64,000 nt of DNA from an uncultured Bryobacteraceae bacterium (GTDB lineage Bacteria; Acidobacteriota; Terriglobia; Bryobacterales; Bryobacteraceae). The translations under genes and the position numbers were made by a program. The DNA is taken from the NCBI GenBank assembly GCA_938027685.1, contig CALJAM010000026.1, forward strand, positions 62,001 through 126,000. Direction: 5' to 3'. The notes below the pieces were generated by a model, which saw nothing but the letters and a program-made list of their open reading frames with translations, was not told the DNA's origin and ran no database searches. The first letter of the stretch is position 1, and every line of letters begins with the position of its first letter. This document shows positions 1 to 9,244 of this stretch, piece by piece.

Positions 1-856
1 CTCGTAGCCGAACCTCTCGTAACGGCCGTCTGGGAGGGGGCGCAGTGAAGCCCTGCGTATAGGGCCGGCTGGGTCGACTCGTTCGTATTCCCCGCCGAAG
101 TGTGATTGCACCGGAAGATCCCCCGTTTCGAGCACCGCGCGCCGCACGTTAGCCGGATTCTTGTTCTTGAGGATGGGTGCGTCGAGGCAGGCCTTCAGGT
201 GAGGCGAATCGACCTCGCGGATCATGCGTAGCATCTGCCGGTAGTTGTCGATCAGGGGCTTGTGATGGTGAAGCGCCGGCGTGACGCCGAAATCGCCGGC
301 GTAACGCGCCGCCTCGACCAGGCACTGGCGGCACCACTGCCAAGCCTGCTCCACCGGCACGCCCTCGTGCGCCGCATCCCAGGTGCGCCGGGCCACGTCG
401 TAGCGGCCGCCGCCTTGGGGCGCCTTCACGGCCCCCGGCCACGCCGGAAAGAACGCGCAGGACGCGTGCGCTGAAGTCGGCCGTCATGCGGATCATCTCG
501 CGCACCCAGGCGAGTTGCGCCTCGCGGTGTTCGGGGATGGAGCTACTGAAGTCGGTATTAGCCGCCACACCCGCAATCGCGATCCCACGGTCCTCGGCGT
601 ATTGTCGCAGCTTGCGGCAACGCTCGGTCGTCCAGAGCAGGGGGCACCCGTGCGGGCGTTTGCCGTCGGTTTCGATTCCCTGGTAGCCGAAACGGCGCGC
701 CCGCTCGACGAGCCGCTCCCACGTCAGCGCTTCGCCGCGATACCACAGCCCGAGATACGTGATGCTATAAAGGCCGATCTTGATCTCTGCGGGCGGAGGC
801 GGAGCGGCGGCGGCCGTTGCGCCCAAGAGTTGCCGCCGTGTGAAGTCGCGCGGCAT
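1..856 (-). CDS. Tat-exported sugar phosphate isomerase/epimerase (TIM barrel), frameshifted and cut by the window edge
   Basis: The N-terminus carries TRRQLLGATAAAA, a Tat-like export signal (RR then an Ala-rich stretch), followed by a xylose-isomerase-like TIM-barrel start (IKIGLYSITY, GYQGIETDG). The first frame is convincing to about position 452. It then turns into Arg/Gly-rich nonsense and stops at 149. One frame over, from about 450 down to position 1, the translation resumes sensibly: FFPAWPGAVKAPQGGG, then LHHHKPLIDNYRQML and LKACLDAPILKNKNPANV, with no stop before the edge. One extra C near 451 explains the break. It is either a genuine frameshift mutation or a base-call error. The substrate is unknown; this exported family is common in Acidobacteriota and Planctomycetota (family knowledge). 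Confidence 0.75.
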
Positions 857-948
857 GGCCTAACCTCGATGCCTGCCATCCCAGCCCGGACCTGTGCCCC
901 GAGCGACCGCCGCCGGCAGGCTGGAAGGCCGAGACGACCTTGCAGAAG

Positions 949-2010
949 CTACAACGTACGCGTGATCTTGGTGAGACCTGCGGGGCGGTCGGGATCCAAA
1001 CCCTTCTGCTCGGCGAGCGCACAGGCAAACAGTTGCGCGGGGACAACGTACGGGATGGGCGTGTAAATGTCCGCGGGCAAGGATCTTCCGTGCAGCTTGT
1101 CCAGCGCGAGACGGATCAGGCAGCGAGCGCGCCGGTCGACTTCCCGGTTCGATCGGTCCGTGATCACCAGCGTTTCGGCGCCGCGCTTGGCCAGCTTGTC
1201 CAGCAGGTCGCGCATGGCGCGCCATGTCGGGCCGGGCGGGGCGAACACGAAAACCGGAAAAGACCTTTCCACCATGGCGATGGGCCCATGCAGGAAGTCG
1301 GCCGAGGAGAAACCCTCGGCCACAACCGCACAGGTCTCCATGAGCTTCAGGCTGAACTCGAGGGCATTGGCGTAGTTCAGGCCGCGCCCTACGATCGCGA
1401 CGTCGTTCATGAAACGATACCGCACGGCTAGCTGCCGGATCTCCGGCTCCGTTTCGAGCGCGGCCGCGGCCAATCCAGGCAAGCGCCTCAGGTCGTCCGG
1501 ATTGATGCGGGCGCCGAGGGCCCAGGCGAGCAGGTAGAGCGCCATCAGTTGTCCGGTATAGGTCTTGGTCGCAGCGATGCTACGCTCTCGCCCCGCGTGC
1601 ACCAGGACCACGTGCTCGGCGATCCGCGCCAGGCTGCTCCGCGCCTGGTTCGTGATGCCCACGGTCATGGCGCCCAGTTCTTTCGCGCGCTCGAGGACGA
1701 AATTCGTGTCCGTGGATTCGCCGGACTGGGAAATGGCCACCACGAGCGATCCCTCCAGGCGCGGCTTGGCGGCGTACACAGTAAAGACCGAGGGCGCGGC
1801 CAGAGCGCAGGGGATCCCGGTGGCGATTTCCAGCAGGTAACGACCGAAATGGGCCGCGTTGTCAGAGGTGCCGCGCGCTGCGAGCAGCACGAAGCGGGGG
1901 CGCTCCCTCTCAAACAGCCTTCGCAGTGCGTCCAGCCGCGGCAACTCACGCGCCAACGTGCGTTCCAGCGCCGCCGGCTGCTCACGGATCTCATCCAGCA
2001 TGCGGGACAT
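949..2010 (-). CDS. SIS-domain protein, GlmS-isomerase-like (AgaS/GlmS type), no glutaminase domain
   Basis: The 353-residue protein has two SIS sugar-isomerase domains. The first has AARGTSDNAAHFGRYLLE and VAISQSGESTDTN; the second has VGRGLNYANALEFSLKLMET and FLHGPIAMVE. It matches the isomerase half of glucosamine-6-phosphate synthase but lacks the N-terminal glutaminase Cys domain. It probably acts on an amino-sugar phosphate as a deaminase/isomerase; the exact substrate cannot be read from sequence. The reading frame is open to a TTG at 2046 that overlaps the folP stop. The ATG at 2010 is preferred because GGAGG lies at 2020-2016, five bases upstream. It follows folP and precedes the sugar isomerase on the same strand. 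Confidence 0.85.
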   Translation of the reverse strand: MSRMLDEIREQPAALERTLARELPRLDALRRLFERERPRFVLLAARGTSDNAAHFGRYLLEIATGIPCALAAPSVFTVYAAKPRLEGSLVVAISQSGESTDTNFVLERAKELGAMTVGITNQARSSLARIAEHVVLVHAGRERSIAATKTYTGQLMALYLLAWALGARINPDDLRRLPGLAAAALETEPEIRQLAVRYRFMNDVAIVGRGLNYANALEFSLKLMETCAVVAEGFSSADFLHGPIAMVERSFPVFVFAPPGPTWRAMRDLLDKLAKRGAETLVITDRSNREVDRRARCLIRLALDKLHGRSLPADIYTPIPYVVPAQLFACALAEQKGLDPDRPAGLTKITRTL

Positions 2011-2042
2011 GTCTGCCTCCAATCGCCAGGGCGACGTGCACT

Positions 2043-2897
2043 TCAATCTTCGGGGCGATTGCGCAACACCGCGTCCGCCACCGTGATGACGGCGCGCATC
2101 TGCCGAACGTCGTGCACGCGCACCAAGTGAGCGCCGCCCAGGATGGCCGCCGTGACCGCTGCCGCCGTCGCGAACAGCGTGCCCTCCTCCGTCTTTTGCG
2201 CCAGGAACGACTTGCGCGAGGGCCCTACCAGCACAGGGAGCTTCAAGCGCGCCATCTCGGGCAGGCGCGCCAGGATCTCCGAATTCTGCTCGCCGCGTTT
2301 GCCGAAGCCGATGCCTGGATCCACGACGATGCGCGACCGGTCCACCCCCGCGCGCACCGCACGGTGCACGGCTGCTTCGAGGTCGTGCAGGATCGTCGCC
2401 ATGGGATCGGGCAATGGGGGCAGCTTGGCCCAGGTTTCCGGGGTGCCGCGCATGTGATTGAGGACCAGGCCTGCATCGTAGCGGGCCACCACGCGCGCTA
2501 GTTGCGGATCGAAGGTGAGCCCGCTGGGGTCGTTGATGATTTCGGCGCCCAACTTGAGAGCATGCTCGGCCACTCCCGATTTGTACGTGTCTACCGAAAT
2601 GGGCACCGTGAGCTTTCCCCGCAGCCGCTTCAGCACGGGAATCAAACGACGCTTTTCCTCCGCCTCGGAGATGCGGCTCGAGCCGGGCCGCGTGGACTCG
2701 GCCCCGATATCCACGATGTCAGCGCCCTCTTCTTCCAGCTCGAGGGCGCGGGCGTACGCGCGATCGGGATCGAGGTAGCGCCCGCCGTCGGAAAACGAAT
2801 CCGGGGTGACGTTGAGCACACCCATGATGAGCGTGCGCTCCCCGAGCGGGAACTCGCGTTGCTTCAGCTTCCAAAGCAGGCGCGGGCGCGTGAACAT
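2043..2897 (-). CDS. folP: Dihydropteroate synthase
   Basis: It condenses 6-hydroxymethyl-7,8-dihydropterin pyrophosphate with p-aminobenzoate in cytoplasmic folate synthesis. The 284-residue length is normal for the family. Pterin-binding motifs appear in order: GVLNVTPDSFSDGG near residue 26, DIGAESTRPG, SVDTYK, INDPSG, DPGIGFGK and GPSRKSF. Its start shares one base with the stop of the upstream GNAT gene (TGATG), so the two are probably translationally coupled. The SIS gene follows directly. Other folate genes are not nearby. Confidence 0.96.
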   Translation of the reverse strand: MFTRPRLLWKLKQREFPLGERTLIMGVLNVTPDSFSDGGRYLDPDRAYARALELEEEGADIVDIGAESTRPGSSRISEAEEKRRLIPVLKRLRGKLTVPISVDTYKSGVAEHALKLGAEIINDPSGLTFDPQLARVVARYDAGLVLNHMRGTPETWAKLPPLPDPMATILHDLEAAVHRAVRAGVDRSRIVVDPGIGFGKRGEQNSEILARLPEMARLKLPVLVGPSRKSFLAQKTEEGTLFATAAAVTAAILGGAHLVRVHDVRQMRAVITVADAVLRNRPED

Positions 2898-3733
2898 CAG
2901 CCGAACTCGAAACCGGCGATTCCGTACACCAACTGGTCGTTGTGGGCAGGCGGGGGCCAGTCACCCACGCCCCGCAACGACATGCGAACAAGCCGCCGCC
3001 GGGGCTGGAATCCGTATGCGCGGGCCAGATCCACAGCGGCTCGATTTGCCGGTAGCAGGTCCCAATAGACGGGCTCGCCGGCATGGCGGGCCAGAAACCA
3101 TTCGAGCAGCCGGGCGGCTGCCTCAGGCGAGCGGCTGACGCACGGACCAAAATAGAACGCGTTCGAACCCGGGCGGCCCATGGCGTAGCCGGATCCGCGC
3201 CACGAGACCGCCTCCCAGTGCGCCAGGCGCACCAGCAGGCTGCGACGGTCGGCTCCGAAGGCTTCGCGATCCAGCCGCTCGTCCAACTCGAAAGGAAGGA
3301 TACCCGCGGGTTCGGCAGACGGGGCGCGCGCCGGCGCCGCCCAGCGCTCAACGATCGCCTCGTCTTCGAAGCCTAGGCGCAAGTAAAGCGGCCGGCCCAT
3401 GTCGGTGGCATCCAGCTTGATCCAGCGGACCTGCTTTGCGCGGAGCCAATCCAGCGCGTGCTCCATCAGCCGCCGGGCGAAGCCGCGACCACGATACTCC
3501 GGATCGGTCAATACCATTCCGATCCAGGCCAGCTCCACCCCGTAGCGAACGGCCGTCGCGGTGGATACAAGCTTGCCGTCCGCCTCCAGCCCGAAACACC
3601 CCTCCGGCTCCAGCTCCATCAGGTTCAGCCAATCCTGCTCGGTTTGGTTCCAGCCCGCGGCCTCCTTCAGGCGCATGGCCTGCGGGACGTCGTCTTGGCG
3701 TAGGGGCCGAATCAGCACGCCACCCGTTTCCAT
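2897..3733 (-). CDS. GNAT N-acetyltransferase with a second C-terminal GNAT-like domain
   Basis: The protein has 278 residues. Residues 1-140 form a GNAT domain with the acetyl-CoA loop motif [17 protein letters not shown] and the downstream [10 protein letters not shown]. Residues 145-275 form a second acetyltransferase-like half with [10 protein letters not shown] and [20 protein letters not shown]. This is the YitI/Acetyltransf_18 layout. The acceptor substrate is unknown. The start ATG lies inside the end of tyrS (22-base overlap, different frame), and the stop overlaps the folP start by one base. This is a tightly packed tyrS-GNAT-folP unit. Confidence 0.85.
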   Translation of the reverse strand: METGGVLIRPLRQDDVPQAMRLKEAAGWNQTEQDWLNLMELEPEGCFGLEADGKLVSTATAVRYGVELAWIGMVLTDPEYRGRGFARRLMEHALDWLRAKQVRWIKLDATDMGRPLYLRLGFEDEAIVERWAAPARAPSAEPAGILPFELDERLDREAFGADRRSLLVRLAHWEAVSWRGSGYAMGRPGSNAFYFGPCVSRSPEAAARLLEWFLARHAGEPVYWDLLPANRAAVDLARAYGFQPRRRLVRMSLRGVGDWPPPAHNDQLVYGIAGFEFG

Positions 3734-4917
3734 TTCCGGCCCACGCGAATCGTGAGGCAGCCGCCCGCGCTGTCTGGATAGCGCAGATCGCTCCAGCGCT
3801 CGCCGTTGATCTCGACGGCGCCGGCCTTGATCTTGCGGACGGCGTCGCTGACCGAGTCGGCCAGTCCCACGCGCGCCAGCAGCTTGTCTACCCGCAATTC
3901 TCCGCCGGACCGCACGTCGGGCGGCAAGGCTACCGTCTCTACGTCGGAGGGAACTTCGCCCCGCCGCACCACGCGGTTGAACTCCTCGGCCGCGCGGCCA
4001 GCCTCCTCGGCCGAGTGGAAGTCGGTCACGATGGTGCGCGCCAGGTCCATCTTGACCTGCATGGGATGGAGCTCCCCGCGTTCCACACGGGCCCGCATGA
4101 TCTGAATCTCGTCTGCGCTGCGGTCGGTCAGCAGCTCCCAGTAGCGCCACATCAGCTCGTCGCTGATGGACATCAACTTGGCGAACATCTGCTCGGGCGG
4201 CTCCGTGATGCCCACGTAATTGCCCAGCGACTTGGACATTTTCTGCACGCCGTCGAGCCCTTCCAGCAACGGCGTGGTGGCCACGATCTGGGGCCGCTGC
4301 CCGTAATCCTTCTGGATTTCCCGCCCCACCAGCAGATTGAACTTCTGATCCGTTCCGCCCAGTTCCACATCGGCCTGCAGCACGACGGAATCGTAGGCCT
4401 GGGCCAGCGGGTAGAGCAGTTCGTGTACGGAAATGGGCGAGCCCTCGCGGAATCGTTTGGCGAAATCGTCGCGCTCGAGCAGGCGGGCCACCGTGTAGCG
4501 AGCGCACAGGCGGATCATGTCTTCGAAGCTGAGCGCATCGAGCCACTCGCTGTTGAAGCGGACCTCGGTTTTCTGCGGATCGAGAATCTTGAAGACCTGC
4601 CGGCGGTAGGTCTCCGCATTGCGCTCGATTTCGTCGCGCGTCATGGGCGGACGCGTAACGTTGCGCCCCGTCGGGTCACCGATCCGCCCCGTGCCGTCGC
4701 CGATGAGGAAAATCACGTGGTGGCCGAGATCCTGGAAGTGCTTCATCTTGCGCAGCAGCACGGTATGGCCCAGGTGCAGGTCCGGCGCCGTCGGATCGAA
4801 GCCCGCCTTGACCCGCAGGGGCCGTCCCTCGGCGAGCCGCTCGCGCAGCTCTTCCTCGCGGATCAATTCGGCCAGGCCCTTTTTCAGGTACCGCAGCTGC
4901 TCCTCGAGGGAAAGCAC
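3712..4917 (-). CDS. tyrS: Tyrosyl-tRNA synthetase
   Basis: It charges tRNA-Tyr in the cytoplasm. The class I signatures are intact: HLGH in [18 protein letters not shown] near residue 42 and KMSKS in [13 protein letters not shown] near residue 228. A C-terminal S4 RNA-binding domain ([19 protein letters not shown]) is present. At 401 residues it fits the TyrZ-type family with KMSKS rather than KFGKT. The start is GTG at 4917. An ATG within the upstream TATAATG is out of frame. Confidence 0.96.
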   Translation of the reverse strand: MLSLEEQLRYLKKGLAELIREEELRERLAEGRPLRVKAGFDPTAPDLHLGHTVLLRKMKHFQDLGHHVIFLIGDGTGRIGDPTGRNVTRPPMTRDEIERNAETYRRQVFKILDPQKTEVRFNSEWLDALSFEDMIRLCARYTVARLLERDDFAKRFREGSPISVHELLYPLAQAYDSVVLQADVELGGTDQKFNLLVGREIQKDYGQRPQIVATTPLLEGLDGVQKMSKSLGNYVGITEPPEQMFAKLMSISDELMWRYWELLTDRSADEIQIMRARVERGELHPMQVKMDLARTIVTDFHSAEEAGRAAEEFNRVVRRGEVPSDVETVALPPDVRSGGELRVDKLLARVGLADSVSDAVRKIKAGAVEINGERWSDLRYPDSAGGCLTIRVGRKWKRVAC

Positions 4918-4923
4918 TTACTC

Positions 4924-4929
4924 ATTATA
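4924..4929 (-). promoter_or_regulatory. Perfect -10 box (TATAAT) immediately before tyrS
   Basis: TATAAT on the minus strand ends six bases before the tyrS GTG. A transcript starting about 6-7 bases downstream would begin at or next to the start codon, so this would be a leaderless mRNA. No convincing -35 or Shine-Dalgarno is visible in the 38-base gap after the upstream permease gene. Confidence 0.5.
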
Positions 4930-4955
4930 GAGATGCGCGGCCGCGGCCCGCCCGC

Positions 4956-6188
4956 TCACTCGTACCGCAGGGCCTCCGCCGGCGCGATCCGCGTCGCACT
5001 GCGCGAAGGATACAGCGTCGCTACGTAGCCGACCAGAAGTGCGGCCGCGGCCACCCAGATGCTGTCCGTCCAGCGGGGTTCGAAGGGGACGTAACTTAGC
5101 GAGTAGATCTCCTCATCCAGTCGGACCCAGCGGTGCCGGTCCGCCAGCCAGCAGAGCAGGTGGCCGGCGGCCAGCCCCAGCGCCGTGCCCACGCCCGCGA
5201 TGGTCAGCCCCTGGAAGACGAAGATGCGACGGATCTGCTCGCGCCGCGCTCCCATGGACATCAACACGGCGATGTCGCGGTATTTCTCCATCACCATCAT
5301 GGTCAGCGTGATGAGAATATTCAGCGCGGCCACCAGTTCGATCAGGCCGATCGTGATGGCGGTCACCGTCCGCTCCATGCGCAGGGCGTTGAAGATTTGC
5401 CGATTCTGCTCCATCCAGTTCGTGGCCGCCAGTCTGGGACCCGCCAACTGCTCGGCGGCGCGGCTGACTTCCGGGGCACGATAAATGTCGTCCAGCCTGA
5501 GCTCGATCGCGTTGACTACGTCTTTTAGGGAGAGGATCTGTTGCGCAGCCTCCAGCGTGGTGAAGGCCCAGCCCGCATCGAAATCGTAGAGGCCGGTCTC
5601 GAAGATGCCGACCACGCGAAAGCGCACCGTCTTCGGACGCGGGCCGAAAGGCGTCAGCTCCCCTTGGGGGCTCATCACCGTGGCTATGCTGTTCAGTAGC
5701 AGACCGGTTTTCTGGGCGAGCCGGGAGCCGACGATCAGCCCCGGGTAGCCTTGGGCGTTGGCCAGCGCCTCGGCCGAACCCTGCCGCAGGTTGCGCAGTA
5801 CGTCGCCGGTTTCCAGCTCCTGGGCCAGGTTCACGCCCTTGAGCACGGCGCCCTCCGAGTGGATGCCCGTGAGGAACACCTGCCCGTAAAGCGCAGGGGC
5901 CGCGGCGCGCACGTGCGGTAGGCCGCGCAGCTTGGCGACCAGTTCCTGCCAGTCCTCGATCCCATAGAGCGGCTCGCGCTCCAGGATCGTTACGTGCGCC
6001 GTGGCGCCGAGCAAGCTGCGCTGGAGCGTGTTGCGAAAGCCGTTGTTGATGGCCAGCGCAATGATCAGCGCCATCACCCCCGCCGCCACGCCGAGCACCG
6101 AAATCACCGTAATGACCGAAATCACCGCCTGCTTGCGCCGGGCCTTCAGGTAACGGAGGGCGACGAAGAACTCGAAGCGGCGTTTCAC
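4956..6188 (-). CDS. LolC/LolE-type ABC transporter permease
   Basis: The 410-residue inner-membrane protein has the LolC/E/MacB layout. An N-terminal helix (SVITVISVLGVAAGVMALIIALAI) follows FEFFVALRYLKARRKQ. A large periplasmic domain comes next, then three C-terminal helices, ending in YPSRSATRIAPAEALRYE. The family extracts lipoproteins from the inner membrane for outer-membrane delivery together with an ATPase (LolD). No ATPase gene is in the window. The GTG at 6188 is chosen because family similarity begins there; longer in-frame starts would lie inside lysS. It begins eight bases after the lysS stop. Confidence 0.88.
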   Translation of the reverse strand: MKRRFEFFVALRYLKARRKQAVISVITVISVLGVAAGVMALIIALAINNGFRNTLQRSLLGATAHVTILEREPLYGIEDWQELVAKLRGLPHVRAAAPALYGQVFLTGIHSEGAVLKGVNLAQELETGDVLRNLRQGSAEALANAQGYPGLIVGSRLAQKTGLLLNSIATVMSPQGELTPFGPRPKTVRFRVVGIFETGLYDFDAGWAFTTLEAAQQILSLKDVVNAIELRLDDIYRAPEVSRAAEQLAGPRLAATNWMEQNRQIFNALRMERTVTAITIGLIELVAALNILITLTMMVMEKYRDIAVLMSMGARREQIRRIFVFQGLTIAGVGTALGLAAGHLLCWLADRHRWVRLDEEIYSLSYVPFEPRWTDSIWVAAAALLVGYVATLYPSRSATRIAPAEALRYE

Positions 6189-6196
6189 GGTTTGCG

Positions 6197-7699
6197 TTAG
6201 CGATCCAACTCGCGCAGGCGGTCCGCTAGGCCGATAGGGCCTTCGGGGCGCAGCAGCGGGAAAAGGATGACCTCGCGGATGGAGGAGGCCCCGGCCAGCA
6301 GCATGGTCAGCCGGTCGATACCGATGCCCTCGCCTCCCGTGGGGGGCATGCCGTAGCACAGGGCGCGCAGGAAGTCTTCGTCCATCTGGTGCGCCTCTTC
6401 GTCGCCCCGCGCGCGCATGCGCAGCTGCTCGTCGAACCGCCGTCGCTGCTCCTGCGGATCGTTCAGCTCGCTGTACGCGTTGGCCACCTCCATGCCGCCG
6501 ATGATGATCTCGAAGCGCTCGGCGAAGTCGGGCTCATCCGGCTTGGATTTGGCCAGAGGCGAGGTCTCGACCGGGAAGTCGTAGATGATGGTCGGCTGAA
6601 TGAGCTGCTCTTCGACCACGCGCTCGAAGATGTCCACCAAGGCCTCGCCGGGCGTGGCGCGCGTGGAATGACGGCTCAACCAGCCGGGATCACGTACGTC
6701 GTCGAGCGTGGGGCGGCCCGGGCCGCGCCAGAACTCGACGACGGCCTCGCGCATGGAGTAGCGGGAGAGCCGGCTGAAGTCGAGCCGGTGGCCTTCGTAT
6801 TCGACCACCGTGCTGCCGGTGGCGTCCAGCGCCGCCTGCCGCAGCAGTTCCTCGGAGAGATCCATCAGGCCGCGGTAGTCCGTGTAGGCCTGGTAGAACT
6901 CGAGCATGGTGAATTCGGGGTTATGGTGCGTGGATATGCCCTCGTTGCGGAAGTTCCGATTGATCTCGAAGACGCGGTCGAAGCCGCCCACGATGAGCCG
7001 CTTCAGGTAGAGTTCAGGCGCGATGCGCAAATAAAGGTCGATGTCGAGCGCGTTGTGGTGAGTCACGAAGGGACGGGCTGCCGCGCCGCCGTACAGCGGC
7101 TGCATCATGGGCGTCTCGACTTCCATGAAACCGCGCTTCTCGAGCTGACGGCGCAGGCTCGAGATCAGCCGGCTGCGAATGAGAAAGATGCGGCGTACTT
7201 CGGGATTGGCGATCAGATCCAGGTACCGCTGGCGATACCGCGTTTCCACATCTTCGAGGCCGTGCCACTTCTCGGGCATCGAAAGCAGCGTTTTGGCCAG
7301 AAATTCCAGCCGTTCCACGTGCACGGTGAGCTCGCCGGTGCGCGTGCGGAACAGGTAGCCTTCGGCGCCGATGATGTCGCCCGGTTCCAGCATGCGGAAG
7401 AGTTTGTAATCGCGTTCGCTCACCGCGTCGCTGCGCACGTAGATCTGCAGTCGCTCGCCCTCCTGCATGAGGTGGGCGAAGCCGGCGCGGCCCATCAGGC
7501 GAAGGGTATGGATGCGCCCGCAGACGCGCACCTGGACGCGGGGCTCGAGCTCCTCGGCGCTCTTGTCGCCCCAATGGCGGCGGATCTCACCCAGCGTATG
7601 GGTAAAATCGAAGCGGCGCCCGTAAGGCTCGTAACCCAGCTCCCGAATCTGGCGGACCTTTTCCAGACGTTGCGCAAGCAGTTCGAATTCGAGCGACAA
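6197..7699 (-). CDS. lysS: Lysyl-tRNA synthetase, class II
   Basis: The cytoplasmic enzyme charges tRNA-Lys. It has 500 residues, the usual length. An N-terminal OB-fold anticodon-binding domain (VQVRVCGRIHTLRLMGRAGFAHL) precedes the class II core, with motif 2 FRNEGISTHHNPEFTMLEF and motif 3 GIGIDRLTMLLAG near the C-terminus. The LolC/E permease follows eight bases later, so the two are probably cotranscribed. Confidence 0.97.
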   Translation of the reverse strand: MSLEFELLAQRLEKVRQIRELGYEPYGRRFDFTHTLGEIRRHWGDKSAEELEPRVQVRVCGRIHTLRLMGRAGFAHLMQEGERLQIYVRSDAVSERDYKLFRMLEPGDIIGAEGYLFRTRTGELTVHVERLEFLAKTLLSMPEKWHGLEDVETRYRQRYLDLIANPEVRRIFLIRSRLISSLRRQLEKRGFMEVETPMMQPLYGGAAARPFVTHHNALDIDLYLRIAPELYLKRLIVGGFDRVFEINRNFRNEGISTHHNPEFTMLEFYQAYTDYRGLMDLSEELLRQAALDATGSTVVEYEGHRLDFSRLSRYSMREAVVEFWRGPGRPTLDDVRDPGWLSRHSTRATPGEALVDIFERVVEEQLIQPTIIYDFPVETSPLAKSKPDEPDFAERFEIIIGGMEVANAYSELNDPQEQRRRFDEQLRMRARGDEEAHQMDEDFLRALCYGMPPTGGEGIGIDRLTMLLAGASSIREVILFPLLRPEGPIGLADRLRELDR

Positions 7700-7738
7700 G
7701 CGGATTCTCCTCAGAGCGGCGGGCGTCCGAATGCTTCA

Positions 7739-7745
7739 TTATAAT
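7739..7745. promoter_or_regulatory. Overlapping divergent -10 boxes between lysS and the GT2 gene
   Basis: The string ATTATAAT reads as TATAAT on both strands (plus 7740-7745, minus 7744-7739). On the plus strand it lies six bases before the TTG of the glycosyltransferase, implying a leaderless message. On the minus strand it lies about 39 bases before lysS. No good -35 element is visible on either side. Confidence 0.4.
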
Positions 7746-7751
7746 TGAACG

Positions 7752-8501
7752 TTGCCTTTTCTCTCGGTCATTATTCCGGCCTTCAACGAAGAAGCTCGCC
7801 TGCCGGCGACGCTGCACGCCATCATCGAGTATCTCGAGCAGGCCTGTCCGAGAGCTTACGAGATTCTGGTAGTGGACGACGGCTCTTCGGATCGCACCGC
7901 CGCGCTCGCCGAGGAGATCTCCCGGCAACACGCCCAGGTACGGGTGCTGCGCAACCCGGGCAATCGCGGCAAAGGATACTCGGTGCGTCACGGAATGCTG
8001 GAGGCGCGCGGAGAGTGGGCGCTGTTCACCGATGCCGATCTTTCCGCTCCCATCGAGGAACTGGAGAAGTTGCGCGCGGCCGCCGAACGGGAACGTGCGG
8101 CCATCGCCATCGGCTCGCGAGCGCTCGACCGCTCGTTGATCGGCGTCCATCAGCCGTGGTGGCGGGAATGGGCGGGCCGCATCTTCAATCGCATCATGCG
8201 CGTCGTGGTCGGCTTGCCCTTTCGCGATACGCAGTGTGGCTTCAAGCTCTTTCGTCGCGATGCCCTGGAGGCCATCTTCCCGAAGCAGCGCATCGAACGC
8301 TTCGGCTTCGACGTGGAAGTGCTCTATCTGGCGCGCAAGCTGGGATTCAAGACCGTGGAAGTCCCCGTGCGCTGGAACCACGCCGAGGGGACGCGCGTCA
8401 GCATGCTGCGCGACAGCCTGGACATGTTTCTCGATCTGCTGCGCGTGCGCTGGTGGTGGCGCCGCGGGCTCTACCGGCGGGCCGCGAACACGAACAAGTG
8501 A
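7752..8501 (+). CDS. Family 2 glycosyltransferase, dolichyl/polyprenyl-phosphate hexose synthase type
   Basis: The 249-residue GT-A enzyme has VIIPAFNEEARLPATL at the N-terminus, VVDDGSSDRT, and FTDADLSAP, which carries the metal-binding DxD. Later come RDTQCGFKLFRRDA and ERFGFDVEVLYLARKLG, typical of ALG5/DPM1-like enzymes that load glucose or mannose onto a polyprenyl phosphate. No membrane helices are seen, so it is probably peripheral. A TGA at 7746-7748 leaves TTG at 7752 as the best start. It abuts a TATAAT box with no Shine-Dalgarno. Confidence 0.9.
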   Translation: MPFLSVIIPAFNEEARLPATLHAIIEYLEQACPRAYEILVVDDGSSDRTAALAEEISRQHAQVRVLRNPGNRGKGYSVRHGMLEARGEWALFTDADLSAPIEELEKLRAAAERERAAIAIGSRALDRSLIGVHQPWWREWAGRIFNRIMRVVVGLPFRDTQCGFKLFRRDALEAIFPKQRIERFGFDVEVLYLARKLGFKTVEVPVRWNHAEGTRVSMLRDSLDMFLDLLRVRWWWRRGLYRRAANTNK

Positions 8502-8558
8502 GGATTGGCGCGCCGAGCCGGCCAGGCTTTGGTTCCCGAAACATCGCTTGAGGGGCGC

Positions 8559-9230
8559 TCAGCGGCGAACGATCACTTCGCGCAGGTGATCGCGCGTCAG
8601 GAAGAACTTGAGCGCCTGCGCGTCGCGGAACAGCCTCTCGATTCCGCGGTTGTTGAACAGCTGGGCGGGAGTGCGCATGGCGCGCAGAGAGAGCAAAAGG
8701 CTGTCAGGCCCGCTGATGCGGTAGTGGTATACGGGTACGAGCTCGACGTGTTCGTCGGCGTGGAAGATGGCCAGCAAGTATCCGCCCGGCTTGACGATCT
8801 TCTTCAAGCGGGCCAGCACCGCTTCGAGCAGCGGCGGGGCTAGGTACTCGAGCATGTCCCACAGCAGGGCCCCGTCAAAGCTGCCGGGCGCGAACTCAAG
8901 GGTGAAGGCCAAAAAGCGCTCGGCTCGTGCAGGATCCTGTTGGGCCCTGTACCAGTCGCCCGGCCCGAAGTGCATCTCCAAAAGCTGGTAGAAGTCCTCC
9001 GAATAGAGGCGGCTTCCTAAGCTGGTGATGAAGTTCACATTGGCCTGCGACGCCCCCGCCCAGTCGAGCACGCTCAAACCCGGCTGATTGCCGAGGCACT
9101 GGAAGAACTCGGCGAGCCCGTGGCTGCGGCGGGAGTACACCTGCCCGCTGGCGAGGGCCGCGCCGGAGCCCGGGGCGGCTTTCTGCTCCGGGCCGTGGCG
9201 AGGCGCTGACTTCGCGCGGTCCCGGAACAA
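8559..9230 (-). CDS. SAM-dependent methyltransferase-like protein
   Basis: The 223-residue protein has a Rossmann-like methyltransferase layout. LSVLDWAGASQANVNFITSLG stands where motif I normally is, FDGALLWDMLEYL is post-I/II-like, and IVKPGGYLLAIFHAD is a good motif III. The Gly-rich loop is atypical (DWAGAS instead of DxGxGxG), so activity is uncertain. The TTG start at 9230 is supported by GGAGAAGGG just upstream. It follows the bactofilin gene by 14 bases, so the two are probably coexpressed. The substrate is unknown. Confidence 0.65.
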   Translation of the reverse strand: MFRDRAKSAPRHGPEQKAAPGSGAALASGQVYSRRSHGLAEFFQCLGNQPGLSVLDWAGASQANVNFITSLGSRLYSEDFYQLLEMHFGPGDWYRAQQDPARAERFLAFTLEFAPGSFDGALLWDMLEYLAPPLLEAVLARLKKIVKPGGYLLAIFHADEHVELVPVYHYRISGPDSLLLSLRAMRTPAQLFNNRGIERLFRDAQALKFFLTRDHLREVIVRR

Positions 9231-9244
9231 TCCCTTCTCCGAAC

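Noticed and set aside
3161-3180. GTTCGAACCCGGG resembling a tRNA T-loop
   Set aside because: It lies within the conserved GNAT coding sequence and no acceptor or anticodon stems fit around it.
3436-5028. 530-residue plus-strand open frame over tyrS and the GNAT gene
   Set aside because: Antisense shadow of well-supported genes; His/Gln/Arg-rich composition without motifs.
6389-7744. 451-residue plus-strand open frame over lysS
   Set aside because: Antisense shadow of lysS; no domain signature.
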